64,000 bases of DNA, from positions 1 through 64,000 of the forward strand of contig NZ_JAHXBG010000022.1 in assembly GCF_020103725.1 (NCBI RefSeq), in the 5' to 3' direction. The position numbers were made by a program, and so were the translations under genes. Positions 45,847 to 53,702 of the stretch are shown here, in pieces (within the stretch, counting starts at the first letter, position 1; every line of letters starts with the position of its first letter). Source of the DNA: Hyalangium gracile (GTDB lineage: Bacteria > Myxococcota > Myxococcia > Myxococcales > Myxococcaceae). Below the pieces are notes generated by a model. The model worked only from the letters and a program-made list of their open reading frames with translations. It searched no databases and was not told the DNA's origin.

Positions 45847-46215
45847 TCAGTGCTCCCACTCGAGAGCGCCCTTCTTCCATACGTAGATAAGGCCCACCAC
45901 CAGCGTCGCCGCGAAAACCACCATCTCGGCGTAGCCGAACCAGCCGAGCGCCTGGAAGTTCACCGCCCAGGGGTACAGGAACACGGCTTCCACGTCGAAC
46001 ACGATGAACAGCAGCGCCACCACGTAGAACTTCACCGCGAAGCGCTGGCGCGCCAGACCGCTCGACTCGGAGCCGGCCTCGAAGGTGGCCGACTTCACGG
46101 CGCTGGGCCGACGGGGACCGAGCAGGCCCGCGAGCGTGGGGATGATCAGCGCCAGGATGCCCGACAGCAGCAGCACCACGGCCATTGGCAGATAGGGAGC
46201 GAGGGGAGTGCTCAT
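45847..46215 (-). CDS. nuoA: NADH-quinone oxidoreductase subunit A
   Basis: 122 residues with three membrane helices (LPMAVVLLLSGILALIIPTL; KFYVVALLFIVFDVEAVFLY; YAEMVVFAATLVVGLIYVWK) and the loop FEAGSESSGLARQRFAVKFY that lines the quinone channel. The acidic pair in FDVEAVFLYPW is conserved. The ATG at 46215 has no ribosome binding site; a TTGACA/TATGGT promoter ends nine bases upstream, so the transcript may be leaderless. Confidence 0.96.
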   Translation of the reverse strand: MSTPLAPYLPMAVVLLLSGILALIIPTLAGLLGPRRPSAVKSATFEAGSESSGLARQRFAVKFYVVALLFIVFDVEAVFLYPWAVNFQALGWFGYAEMVVFAATLVVGLIYVWKKGALEWEH

Positions 46216-46224
46216 CGGCGGCGG

Positions 46225-46254
46225 ACCATAGGAAGACCCGCCGCGCGCTGTCAA
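46225..46254 (-). promoter_or_regulatory. Promoter of nuoAB
   Basis: On the minus strand a perfect TTGACA (46254-46249), an 18-base spacer and TATGGT (46230-46225). Only nine bases separate the -10 box from the nuoA ATG, so the start of transcription should fall at or next to the start codon. Confidence 0.55.
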
Positions 46255-46393
46255 AGAGAAAGTCCGTCCTCGCCGAGGCCTAAACCGTTGAGATGACAGT
46301 GAAAAGCCAGCCCGCGCGCGGCCCCTTCCGCCGCGCTGCCCGGCCGGTGCCCGGACGGGCGGCAGAGAGTGCGACCGGGCGCGCACTGTGGGT

Positions 46394-46423
46394 TTGACGC
46401 TCTGCGCCCGTGGGGCCTACCGT
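46394..46423 (+). promoter_or_regulatory. Candidate promoter of the chemoreceptor gene
   Basis: TTGACG (46394-46399), an 18-base spacer and TACCGT (46418-46423), 37 bases before the receptor's ATG. The -35 box is strong, the -10 box weak. Confidence 0.38.
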
Positions 46424-46460
46424 CGCATCCGTTTCGCTCGAGGTACCGGGAGAAGAAGGC

Positions 46461-48020
46461 ATGTGGGGTCGGCTCAGTCTTCGGTGGCAGGTCGCGCTGG
46501 CGGTGCTGGTGCCCTCCCTCGTCATTTCCGCCCTCAGCAGCTTCTACTTCCCGAAGCAGCAGGGGGAGATCGGGCTGAACCGGTTGAGGGAGCGCGCCAA
46601 GGCCGTGGGGCTGCTCGCCCAGGAGCAGACGGCGTCCATCCTCGAGGGGCCCGAGGCCGAGCGCCAGGAGCGCTTCAGGCACCTGTTCGCCCTGGTGGAC
46701 AAGGGCGGCAACGTGGTGAGCCAGGCGGTGCTCGAGCCCAACGGCAGCCCGCTCATCCAGCACGGCGCCGCCCTGCCGTCGGGGCTGAGCTCGAGCCGGG
46801 CCTCCGAGGGGTGCGCGGACGCGCTCATCAAGGACAAGGACGAGGACAAGGACGTCCTCGTGGTGCGCTGCGCGCTGGCCAATGGGCGCAGCTACGTGAT
46901 GGGCCTGAACTCCTCCGTCGTGGGGCAAGACGTCCAAGCCTTCATGGCGCCGGGGGCGCTCGTCTTCGCGGGCGCGGCGCTGGTGGGCCTGGTGCTGGCC
47001 TTCTTCATCGGCCGGGCCATCACCGAGCCCGTGTCGCGGATGACGCGAGCGGCGCAGGACGTGGCCAAGGGGGACGTGTCCCGCAGCGAGCTGGACGTCA
47101 CCCAGGCGGCCGGCGAGGTGAAGATGATGGCGCAGAGCTTCAGCGAGATGCTGGGCACGCTGCGCGGCACGGTGGCGGAGCTGGTGTCGCGCACCGAGCA
47201 GCTCTCCAGCGCCTCGCGTGGGCTGACGGGGGCCTCCGCGGACCAGGAGCACGTCATCAGCCAGCAGGCGGCGTACGCGCAGCAGATCGCCGCCACCTTC
47301 GAGGAGCTGAGCCGCACCGCCGAGCAGATCTCCAGCTCCACCGAGGTGGTGGAGTCCTCCGCCCGCCGCACGCACGAGGCGGTGGCCGAGGCGATGGCCG
47401 TGGTGGCGCAGGTGGTGGCCGGCATCAACGACATCCGCATCGAGTCCAAGGGCGTGGCGGACGCCATCGTCGGGCTGAACCAGGACCTGCAGCAGGTGTC
47501 GAAGATCGCCCAGGTCATCAACCAGGTGGCGGAGCGCTCGGACCTGCTGGCGCTCAACGCGGCGCTCGAGGGCACCAAGGCGGGCGAGGTGGGGCGGGGC
47601 TTCTCGCTGGTGGCCGCGGAGATGCGCAAGCTGGCCGAGAACGTGTCGGGCTCGGCGCGGGACATCGCCCGCATCGTCGAGAAGGTGCAGGACTCGGGCG
47701 AGGAGGCCGCCACCAAGGCGCGCGTGGGCATGGCCACCTCGGATCGCGGCGTGGAGGTGGCCGAGCAGGCCTCGTCCGTGTTCGAGCGCATCGTCGAGCT
47801 GGCGCGCGGCACCAGCGAGGCGGCGCGGCAGATCACCATCGCCACGCGCCAGCAGCGCCAGTCCAGCGAGCAGGCCGTGCAGGGCGCGCGCAACGTGGCC
47901 GAGCTGGTGAAGCAGGGCGTGGACGCCACCGGCCGCACCACGCGCATCGCCCAGGATCTGCAGGCGGTGGCCGAGGGGCTCACCGCCGTCACCAGCCGCT
48001 TCAAGGTGGCGCGCGACTGA
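46461..48020 (+). CDS. Methyl-accepting chemotaxis protein
   Basis: 519 residues from the ATG at 46461, preceded by GGGAGAAGAAGG. First helix about 12-32 (VALAVLVPSLVISALSSFYF), a small sensor region of about 120 residues, and second helix about 155-180 (GALVFAGAALVGLVLAFFIG). A HAMP domain follows (GRAITEPVSRMTRAAQDVAK) and then a long coiled-coil signalling domain. The tip reads ERSDLLALNAALEGTKAGEV and GRGFSLVAAEMRKLAENV, a variant of the usual QTNLLALNAAIEAARAGE, so the CheA/CheW contact surface differs. It converges on the KaiC-like operon 11 bases away. Confidence 0.93.
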   Translation: MWGRLSLRWQVALAVLVPSLVISALSSFYFPKQQGEIGLNRLRERAKAVGLLAQEQTASILEGPEAERQERFRHLFALVDKGGNVVSQAVLEPNGSPLIQHGAALPSGLSSSRASEGCADALIKDKDEDKDVLVVRCALANGRSYVMGLNSSVVGQDVQAFMAPGALVFAGAALVGLVLAFFIGRAITEPVSRMTRAAQDVAKGDVSRSELDVTQAAGEVKMMAQSFSEMLGTLRGTVAELVSRTEQLSSASRGLTGASADQEHVISQQAAYAQQIAATFEELSRTAEQISSSTEVVESSARRTHEAVAEAMAVVAQVVAGINDIRIESKGVADAIVGLNQDLQQVSKIAQVINQVAERSDLLALNAALEGTKAGEVGRGFSLVAAEMRKLAENVSGSARDIARIVEKVQDSGEEAATKARVGMATSDRGVEVAEQASSVFERIVELARGTSEAARQITIATRQQRQSSEQAVQGARNVAELVKQGVDATGRTTRIAQDLQAVAEGLTAVTSRFKVARD

Positions 48021-48031
48021 GCGCCCCTGGC

Positions 48032-48409
48032 CTACGCGGACTCCTGATCCGGATCCTTGGGGGCCAGCGTGTGCACGTGGGAGAGCAGCTCCTTGAGGGA
48101 GAAGGGCTTCTTGAGGAAGCCCGCCCACGAGTAGTCCCTGGCCTTCACCGTGGGGGCGATGGCGCTCATGATGAGGATGGGGAGCTTCTCGAACTCGCTC
48201 TTCTGGCGGATGGCCTTGATCGTCTCGTAGCCGTTCATCACCGGCATCATGATGTCCACGATGGCCAGGTCCGGCCGGGTCTCCATGAGGCACTTGAGCG
48301 CCTCGCGGCCGTTGCCGCAGGTGAGGACCTTGTAGCGCTCCTCCTCGAGGATGGCCTTCACCGCCTCCACGATGTCCAGCTCGTCGTCGACGATGAGGAT
48401 GGTCTTCAT
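48032..48409 (-). CDS. Single-domain response regulator (receiver only)
   Basis: 125 residues. A complete CheY-like domain: acidic pair in TILIVDDELD, phosphoacceptor in LAIVDIMMPVMNG, switch Ser in ILIMSAIAP and Lys in GFLKKPFS. GGAGGAAG precedes the ATG, which overlaps the KaiC-like stop by four bases, so it is translated with that gene. It is the last member of the kinase / KaiC-like / receiver operon and a natural phosphate acceptor for the upstream kinase. Confidence 0.93.
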   Translation of the reverse strand: MKTILIVDDELDIVEAVKAILEEERYKVLTCGNGREALKCLMETRPDLAIVDIMMPVMNGYETIKAIRQKSEFEKLPILIMSAIAPTVKARDYSWAGFLKKPFSLKELLSHVHTLAPKDPDQESA

Positions 48410-49986
48410 GACTTCCTCCGCCGCAGCAGGCCCCGCCGCTTGGACTTCTTCTTCGCCCCGTCCGAACCCATGGGCGGCGCGACATCCTCCGCGCGGGCGC
48501 CCTCGCGCAGCCGGGCGTGGCCGGTGAGGATGGCCTCGGCGCTCTCGAACGTGTCGGCGACGTTGATGCCCTCGTCGGTGATGGCGAACTCGCGGATGCC
48601 GCTGTCGTACTGGCTCTCGCGCATCTTCATGATGGAGATGAGCCGGTACAGCTGCGAGCGCAGCTCCACGTAGCGCATGAGGATGATGTTCTCCACGTAC
48701 GCCGCGGCCTCCGGCAGCGGGGCGTCCACCCCGGAGCTGAGCAGGGGCGTCTCCTCGGAGTAGATGGTGGTGGAGTCCAGCATGCGCAGTTGGTGCGAGA
48801 GGGCGGAGAAGAAGCGGCCGATCCGGTCCGGGTACACGGCGGCGGAGCGGAAGCCGGACACCCCGTCGATGAAGAGCCGCAGCCGCTTCACGTTCCGCTC
48901 CTGGATGCGCTCCAGCAGCCGCTCGGCGAGCGAGTCCATGTTGTGCTCCAGCGGGGGCTGCCACTGGATCTCGATGAGGCCCTTGTCCACGTACTTCTTG
49001 AGGTCCTTCATCCCCACGCCGGCGGCCTTCTCCAGCAGCCGGGGAGGCGTCTCGTAGAAGCCGAAGTAGACGCCGGGCTGTCCCTCGCGGGCGCCCTGGA
49101 GGAGGAAGTGGAGCCCCAGCAGCGTCTTGCCGGTGCCGGGAGCGCCCAGCAGCATGGTGGTGGAGCCGGACAGCAGCCCGCCATGGAGCGACTCGTCCAG
49201 GCGGGGGATGCCGAAGGACATCCGGATGCGATCCTCGCGGCCCTTCTCCTCCGGGTTGGCGAACTGCACCTCCGTGCGCGGGTGGATGACGATGCCCCTC
49301 TCGGAGATCTCCACCTCGTGGCGGCCCAGCAGCGAGTCACTGCCGCGGAACTTGAGCGCGACGAGCTCTCGCACCGCCCGCGGTCCGGAGAGCCAGAGCG
49401 ACAGCTCGAAGACGCCGTCCACGGCGGTGTTCTCCGGGTGGAGCTCTCCCTCGTGGTGGGGGGACAAGAGCAGGGTGGTGCACCCGAGCAGGCCCACGAA
49501 CGTCTGGAGATCCTGGAGGAAGCGCTTGAACGTCAGGTCCGAGCGGGCGAACTCCTTGGCCGCGTCCATGCCGTCGATGATGAGCAGGGAGGCCTGGTGC
49601 TGGAGGGCGGTGCGCCGCACCATGTCCAGCAGGCCCTTGAGGCCCTCCTTCTCCAGCTCGGCGTAGCCGCTGATGTAGTGGAGCCTCTCGGGGATGACGC
49701 TCGCGTCGAAGAACGTCATCTCCTGGAGGTTGGCGAGCATGCGCGCGTGAGACTCGGACAGGAGCGTCACGTAGAGGGCACGGCCACCGTTCTTGACGTG
49801 GTTGAAGGCGATCTGGTTGGCCAGCACCGTCTTTCCGGAGCCGGGCGGGCCCAGCACCGAGTACGAGGCCCCCTTCAGCAGGCCGCCCTTGGTGATGAAG
49901 TCCAGCCGCGGGACGCCGGTGATCAGGCGCTCGTGGCCCGTCTTCCGGTCCTTCTCTCCTTGTCCAGCGCCTTGTCCTGTCGACAC
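48406..49986 (-). CDS. KaiC-like double RecA-fold ATPase
   Basis: 526 residues from a GTG at 49986 (GGGAG upstream). Two KaiC domains: Walker A GPPGSGKT (about residue 45) with LLIIDGMDAA, and Walker A GAPGTGKT (about 285) with LFIDGVSGF. The C-terminal run YVELRSQLYRLISIMKMRES and IREFAITDEGI is the KaiC CII signature. At the positions of the cyanobacterial autophosphorylation sites Ser431/Thr432 an ungapped reading gives Ala-Ala (PEAAAYVENIILM). The tail is basic. It is flanked in the operon by a kinase and a receiver; clock function is not implied. Confidence 0.9.
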   Translation of the reverse strand: MSTGQGAGQGEKDRKTGHERLITGVPRLDFITKGGLLKGASYSVLGPPGSGKTVLANQIAFNHVKNGGRALYVTLLSESHARMLANLQEMTFFDASVIPERLHYISGYAELEKEGLKGLLDMVRRTALQHQASLLIIDGMDAAKEFARSDLTFKRFLQDLQTFVGLLGCTTLLLSPHHEGELHPENTAVDGVFELSLWLSGPRAVRELVALKFRGSDSLLGRHEVEISERGIVIHPRTEVQFANPEEKGREDRIRMSFGIPRLDESLHGGLLSGSTTMLLGAPGTGKTLLGLHFLLQGAREGQPGVYFGFYETPPRLLEKAAGVGMKDLKKYVDKGLIEIQWQPPLEHNMDSLAERLLERIQERNVKRLRLFIDGVSGFRSAAVYPDRIGRFFSALSHQLRMLDSTTIYSEETPLLSSGVDAPLPEAAAYVENIILMRYVELRSQLYRLISIMKMRESQYDSGIREFAITDEGINVADTFESAEAILTGHARLREGARAEDVAPPMGSDGAKKKSKRRGLLRRRKS

Positions 49987-50002
49987 CGCACGTTCTCCCT
50001 TC

Positions 50003-51133
50003 TCAATACCGCTCGGTCCGGCGCCGGGGCAGGAGCACCTGGAAGGTGGCCCCCTGGCCGGGCTGGCTGGTGACCGAGATCGTCCCTCCGTGCGCCGTGA
50101 CGATCTCCTTGGTGATGTAGAGGCCCAGCCCCAGGCTCTGGGACTGCTGGGTGCTCGTGGCGCGCTCGAAGCGGCCGAAGATGCGGGACTGATCCTCCGG
50201 GGCGATGCCGATGCCCTCGTCGCGGACCTGGAGCATGGCCCACTCGGGGCGCTCCTCCACGCTGATGTGCACCGGCCGGCCGGCGCCATACTTGATGGCG
50301 TTGGTGACCAGGTTGGTGACCACCTGCTCCAGGCGCAGGCGGTCTCCGAAGAGGACGACGGGCTCGTGAGGCAGCTCGAACTGGAGCTTGACGCCCACGG
50401 CGCGGGCCTGGGCCTCCAGGCGCAGGGCCATCTCGCCGACGACCTCCACGAGATCCACGGCGCTCACCTCCAGGCGAAGCCGGTGGCTGGTGACGCGCGA
50501 GACGTCCAGCAGGGCGTCGAGCAGCTGCTGCAGCCGTTCGATCTGACGGACGGCGGGCGAGAGGCTCTTCTCGACGGAGGACTTGGGGATGGTGTCGGTG
50601 GAGCTGCGGAGGGCCAGGTAGAGGGCGCGCTCGAGGTTGAGGCGCAGGGCGGTGAGGGGCGTCTTCAGCTCGTGGGCGGCGACGGAGAGGAACTCGTCCC
50701 GGGCGCGGATGGCGCTCTGGGCGCGGCCTTGCAGGCGCAGGAGCGCCTCGATGTTGGCGAGCAGCTCCTCCTCGTCCATGGGAGTCGTCCAGTAGGCGTC
50801 GGCGCCATGGGCGAGGCCCCGGATGCGGTCCTCGTGCTGGACGGAGACGGCCGAGAGGTGGGCGATGAGGAGATCCCGGGTGTCTTCGTTCTGGCGCAGG
50901 CGGCGGCACACCTCGTAGCCGTCCAGGTCCGGCAGGTGGACGTCGAGCAGGACGAGATCCGGCTGGCCCGCGGCGATGGTGAGCGCCTGCCGTCCGTTGG
51001 CGGCCTCCAGCACCTGGTAGCCCGCCATGCGCAGCATGTGGGAGACCATGTAGAGGGTCGCCGGGTGGTCGTTGACGTTGAGGATGGTGGCCTTCGGAGG
51101 TGGCCGTTCACCCGTATGTCCAGGCGCGTTCAC
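50003..51133 (-). CDS. Hybrid receiver-histidine kinase
   Basis: 376 residues, cytoplasmic. An N-terminal receiver (about 15-135) has the phosphoacceptor in LVLLDVHLPDLDG, but the conserved Lys is Thr (YWTTPMDEEEL) and the acidic pair is Asn-Asp, so its chemistry may be altered. The kinase core follows directly: H-box EFLSVAAHELKTPLTAL, N-box NLVTNAIKYG, G1 DEGIGIAPEDQSRIFGRFER and G2 GLGLGLYITKEIV. The GTG start is preceded by AGGAAG. It is first gene of the operon, with the KaiC-like gene 16 bases downstream. Confidence 0.92.
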   Translation of the reverse strand: MNAPGHTGERPPPKATILNVNDHPATLYMVSHMLRMAGYQVLEAANGRQALTIAAGQPDLVLLDVHLPDLDGYEVCRRLRQNEDTRDLLIAHLSAVSVQHEDRIRGLAHGADAYWTTPMDEEELLANIEALLRLQGRAQSAIRARDEFLSVAAHELKTPLTALRLNLERALYLALRSSTDTIPKSSVEKSLSPAVRQIERLQQLLDALLDVSRVTSHRLRLEVSAVDLVEVVGEMALRLEAQARAVGVKLQFELPHEPVVLFGDRLRLEQVVTNLVTNAIKYGAGRPVHISVEERPEWAMLQVRDEGIGIAPEDQSRIFGRFERATSTQQSQSLGLGLYITKEIVTAHGGTISVTSQPGQGATFQVLLPRRRTERY

Positions 51134-51300
51134 AATTCTTCCTGCCAGGAAGAGTGCAGACCGTAGTGCAGAAGCGGAATCCCCGAATGTGCGCGCGCAT
51201 GCACGATTTTTGCTGAATCCCGCGCCGGTGTTGGGTGGTGGTCAGAAGCGGGGCGGCCGGTAGCCGAAGGTAGCCGGGAGGACGAACCTGGGTAGTGGCC

Positions 51301-51816
51301 ATGAGCGCTCTTGCTTCTTTCTATCTGCTCGATAGCGACCAACTTCGTCCTCTCCTCAATGCGGCGGCTCCTCGAAGGCACGAGGTGAGGCGGGCGCTGG
51401 GGCTCCTCAAGCCGAAGGTGATCGAGACCTACCCCATCCATCCGTTTCTCGAGGAGCACGCCACCCGATTGCCGACCTTCTGTGACTCGGGATGGGCCTT
51501 TGTCCCTCTGGAGCTCATGCTGGAGGCCCAGGGGGTCAGCCTCTTCCGTGGTGCCGCCCTCGCAGCCGAGAGCGAGCAGCTTTCAGCTCACCTGAAGAAC
51601 TCGTTGGCCCTCTTCGACTACGCCCGCGCCCAGGCACTCCTCACGCAGCTCCAGGCTGTTGCGTTGACGCCGAACCAGGTCACTGAGTTTCTCGTAGCTG
51701 AATACGGCGAGGCCGAGCCCCTATCGGTTGAAGCTGTCTTGGCCGCATTCCGCCAGGCTCAAGCGTGGCTGGGGCAAGTAGGCCCCCATGGCCTAGGGCT
51801 GCTCTGGGTGGGGTAA
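51301..51816 (+). CDS. Hypothetical protein, relaxed third-position bias
   Basis: 171 residues, not recognised. Mostly helical (LASFYLLDSDQLRPLLNAAA; LLTQLQAVALTPNQVTEFLV), with no signal peptide or membrane helix. Codons ending in A or T are far more common than in neighbouring genes (gct ctt gct tct at the start), suggesting transfer. The TAA stop is followed in the same frame by 35 more sense codons that look like real protein, and an SMI1/KNR4 gene comes next. A GTG at 51295 is an alternative start. Confidence 0.6.
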   Translation: MSALASFYLLDSDQLRPLLNAAAPRRHEVRRALGLLKPKVIETYPIHPFLEEHATRLPTFCDSGWAFVPLELMLEAQGVSLFRGAALAAESEQLSAHLKNSLALFDYARAQALLTQLQAVALTPNQVTEFLVAEYGEAEPLSVEAVLAAFRQAQAWLGQVGPHGLGLLWVG

Positions 51817-51924
51817 GCAGCGGTACGAATCCACATCGTCTTCAACAGGGAGTACGACATCTGCTACGCGGGTGGTGCACCCTGGAATACGGTGGGGCCT
51901 GATCTGCCCTACGCGGACAAGTGA
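51817..51924 (+). pseudogene. Coding remnant: C-terminal end of a lost or interrupted gene
   Basis: In frame with the preceding gene but after its TAA stop, 35 codons read AAVRIHIVFNREYDICYAGG then APWNTVGPDLPYADK and a TGA. Residue make-up (Ile, Phe, Asn, Tyr, Trp, Asp) and G/C-ending codons are those of genuine protein, not of the Arg/Ala/Pro-rich noise usual here. The SMI1/KNR4 gene starts two bases after this TGA, the spacing expected between a toxin gene and its immunity gene. Its parent protein is unknown. Confidence 0.45.
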
Positions 51925-51926
51925 CG

Positions 51927-52409
51927 ATGCCAACGGCCATGAGGGCGCTCCTCGAAGAGATCTCCCGTCGCCATTTCCCGCATCCACCCGCGACGCTCGA
52001 GGAGATCGCGGCTCTCGAGAAGAGGATGGGCTGGCGGTTGGATCCGGATCTCCGTGACTTCTATCTGCACTGCAATGGAGCGGAGCTGTTCAAGCGACTC
52101 CCGGACGCGCCCTACCAGATCCTTCCGCTGTCGGAGATCGTTCGAGCTCGGGTCGCTGTTTTCGGCAAGGACGAGGATCGGCTGGGGCCCGTCTCCCAAT
52201 ACGCCATCTGCGATGTGCAGGATGGGAACTATGTCCTGATCGACGTGTCCAGGCAGGAGCAGGGGCGCTATCCGATCATCGATTGTGACCATGAGGCCTT
52301 CCCGGATCCGGCGTACTGCCCGCAGATCGCGGCATCGTTCGCGGAGTTCCTGGAAGGAGCGCTGCGCAGCCAGGGCCGGCACTTCTACTTGCAGACGGAG
52401 AAGAACTAG
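51927..52409 (+). CDS. SMI1/KNR4-family protein, probable immunity protein
   Basis: 160 residues. The SMI1/KNR4 pattern is clear: ATLEEIAALEKRMGWRLDPD, LRDFYLHCNGAELFKRLPDA, PYQILPLSEIVRARVAVFGK and the later FAEFLEGALRSQGRHFYLQ. In bacteria this superfamily commonly supplies immunity to polymorphic or contact-delivered toxins. No complete toxin gene is adjacent, only the remnant at 51817. The ATG at 51927 is chosen; GTG at 51921 overlaps the remnant's stop. The 3' end overlaps the PHP gene by four bases on the other strand. Confidence 0.85.
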   Translation: MPTAMRALLEEISRRHFPHPPATLEEIAALEKRMGWRLDPDLRDFYLHCNGAELFKRLPDAPYQILPLSEIVRARVAVFGKDEDRLGPVSQYAICDVQDGNYVLIDVSRQEQGRYPIIDCDHEAFPDPAYCPQIAASFAEFLEGALRSQGRHFYLQTEKN

Positions 52410-53236
52410 GAAGCGCGCTGGGAATCCGCCCGGGACCGCAGCTTCGCGAACAGCTCTTGCGGCATGGAGGCCGTGCCCAGGTGCCGCCCCGGTGCCACCT
52501 TCTCGCCGTGGAAATCGCTGCCGGCGGTGGGCACCAGATCGAACTCCCTGGCCAGCGACAGGTACTTCTCCCGCACGCTCGGGTTGTGATCCGAGTGGTG
52601 CACCTCCAGCCCCGCCAACCCCGCCTTCGCCAGCGTCTCCACCTCCATCCGGTTCATCTTCGAGGTGCCCGGGTGGGCGAGGGTGGCCGTGCCTCCCGCG
52701 TTGCGGATGAGCTTGATGGCGTCCGCCCCGTCCAGCCGGAAGCGATCCACCCACGCGGGCCGCCCGTCCCCCAGGAACCGGTCGAACGCCTCCTTCGTGT
52801 CCACGCACCAGCCCTTCTCCACCAGCACCCGCGCCAGGTGCGGCCGCGCCAGGTGTCCCTTCTCCGCGATGGCGTACACGTCCTCCATCCGCACCGGGAA
52901 GCCCAGCTTGCGCATCTTCTCCACCATCTGCTCCATGCGCTGTTGGCGCTCGGTGCGCAGCATGTCCGCGAACCGCGAGATGTCCGGATCCTCCGGCCGC
53001 AGGAAGTGTCCCAGGATGTGCGCCTCGCGCCCCAGCACGAAGGCGGACAGCTCGATGCCCGGCACCAGCTCCATCCCCCGGGCCTTCGCCGCCTCCTTCG
53101 CCGCCGCCAGCCCCGCCACAGTGTCGTGGTCCGTCACCGCCAGCACCGTGACCCCGGCCGCGGACGCCAGCGCCAGCAGCTCCTCCGGCGAGTGCTGGCC
53201 ATCACTGGCGGTGGTGTGGGAGTGGAGATCGATCAC
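52406..53236 (-). CDS. PHP-domain phosphoesterase (TrpH/YciV-like)
   Basis: 276 residues from the GTG at 53236, preceded by CGGAG; longer starts add a non-conserved extension. PHP metal motifs are VIDLHSHTTASDGQHSPEE, VTDHDTVAGL, GIELSA, REAHILGHF, ATLAHPG and TAGSDFHG. Relatives are 3',5'-nucleoside bisphosphate phosphatase and RNase AM, which removes 5' ends of short RNAs. The protein should be cytoplasmic and manganese-dependent. It is divergent from the small gene at 53393. Confidence 0.92.
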   Translation of the reverse strand: MIDLHSHTTASDGQHSPEELLALASAAGVTVLAVTDHDTVAGLAAAKEAAKARGMELVPGIELSAFVLGREAHILGHFLRPEDPDISRFADMLRTERQQRMEQMVEKMRKLGFPVRMEDVYAIAEKGHLARPHLARVLVEKGWCVDTKEAFDRFLGDGRPAWVDRFRLDGADAIKLIRNAGGTATLAHPGTSKMNRMEVETLAKAGLAGLEVHHSDHNPSVREKYLSLAREFDLVPTAGSDFHGEKVAPGRHLGTASMPQELFAKLRSRADSQRAS

Positions 53237-53392
53237 GACAGGCTCCGGGGCTCGGGTGGAAGGGCTCCACTCCCTCTCATAGCCGAAGCCCGGTCCCCGG
53301 CGCACACCTTGCCGCCGACTGGCCATGACTGAACTGCGGGCCTCCGAGCCCTCGCCCGGCCCGACCGCCTGCGCGTAGATTCCTGGACACCT

Positions 53393-53659
53393 ATGGCCAA
53401 GACGGACGACACCATCGAGAACCGGGTCTATCTCTTCGAGTCACTCGCCAGCAGCTATGTGGCGGCGGCCTCCGAGCTGCTGGGCTCCGAGGATGAGGCG
53501 GTGCGCCAGCGGGCCATGCGCGCGCTGGCCGAGCTGGCCTACGTCTCCTGTGTCGTCGCCGACACCCAGCACCTCACCCCCGAGCAGGTCCGCGAGCGCG
53601 TCCTGGGCTCCTTCGCGCCGGAAGAGGCTCCCAAGGCCCGGGCGGCAAAGCGCCGCTGA
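53393..53659 (+). CDS. Small hypothetical helical protein
   Basis: 88 residues, not recognised. Two or three predicted helices (ENRVYLFESLASSYVAAASE; RQRAMRALAELAYVSCVVAD) and a basic tail (PKARAAKRR). No signal peptide. TAGATT lies 11 bases upstream of the ATG and no ribosome binding site is seen. The DHS-like gene follows 43 bases later on the same strand. Confidence 0.65.
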   Translation: MAKTDDTIENRVYLFESLASSYVAAASELLGSEDEAVRQRAMRALAELAYVSCVVADTQHLTPEQVRERVLGSFAPEEAPKARAAKRR

Positions 53660-53702
53660 GCGTGCTCCCCACGACGCGCCGCGAGTGCTATAGCCGCGCG
53701 CC

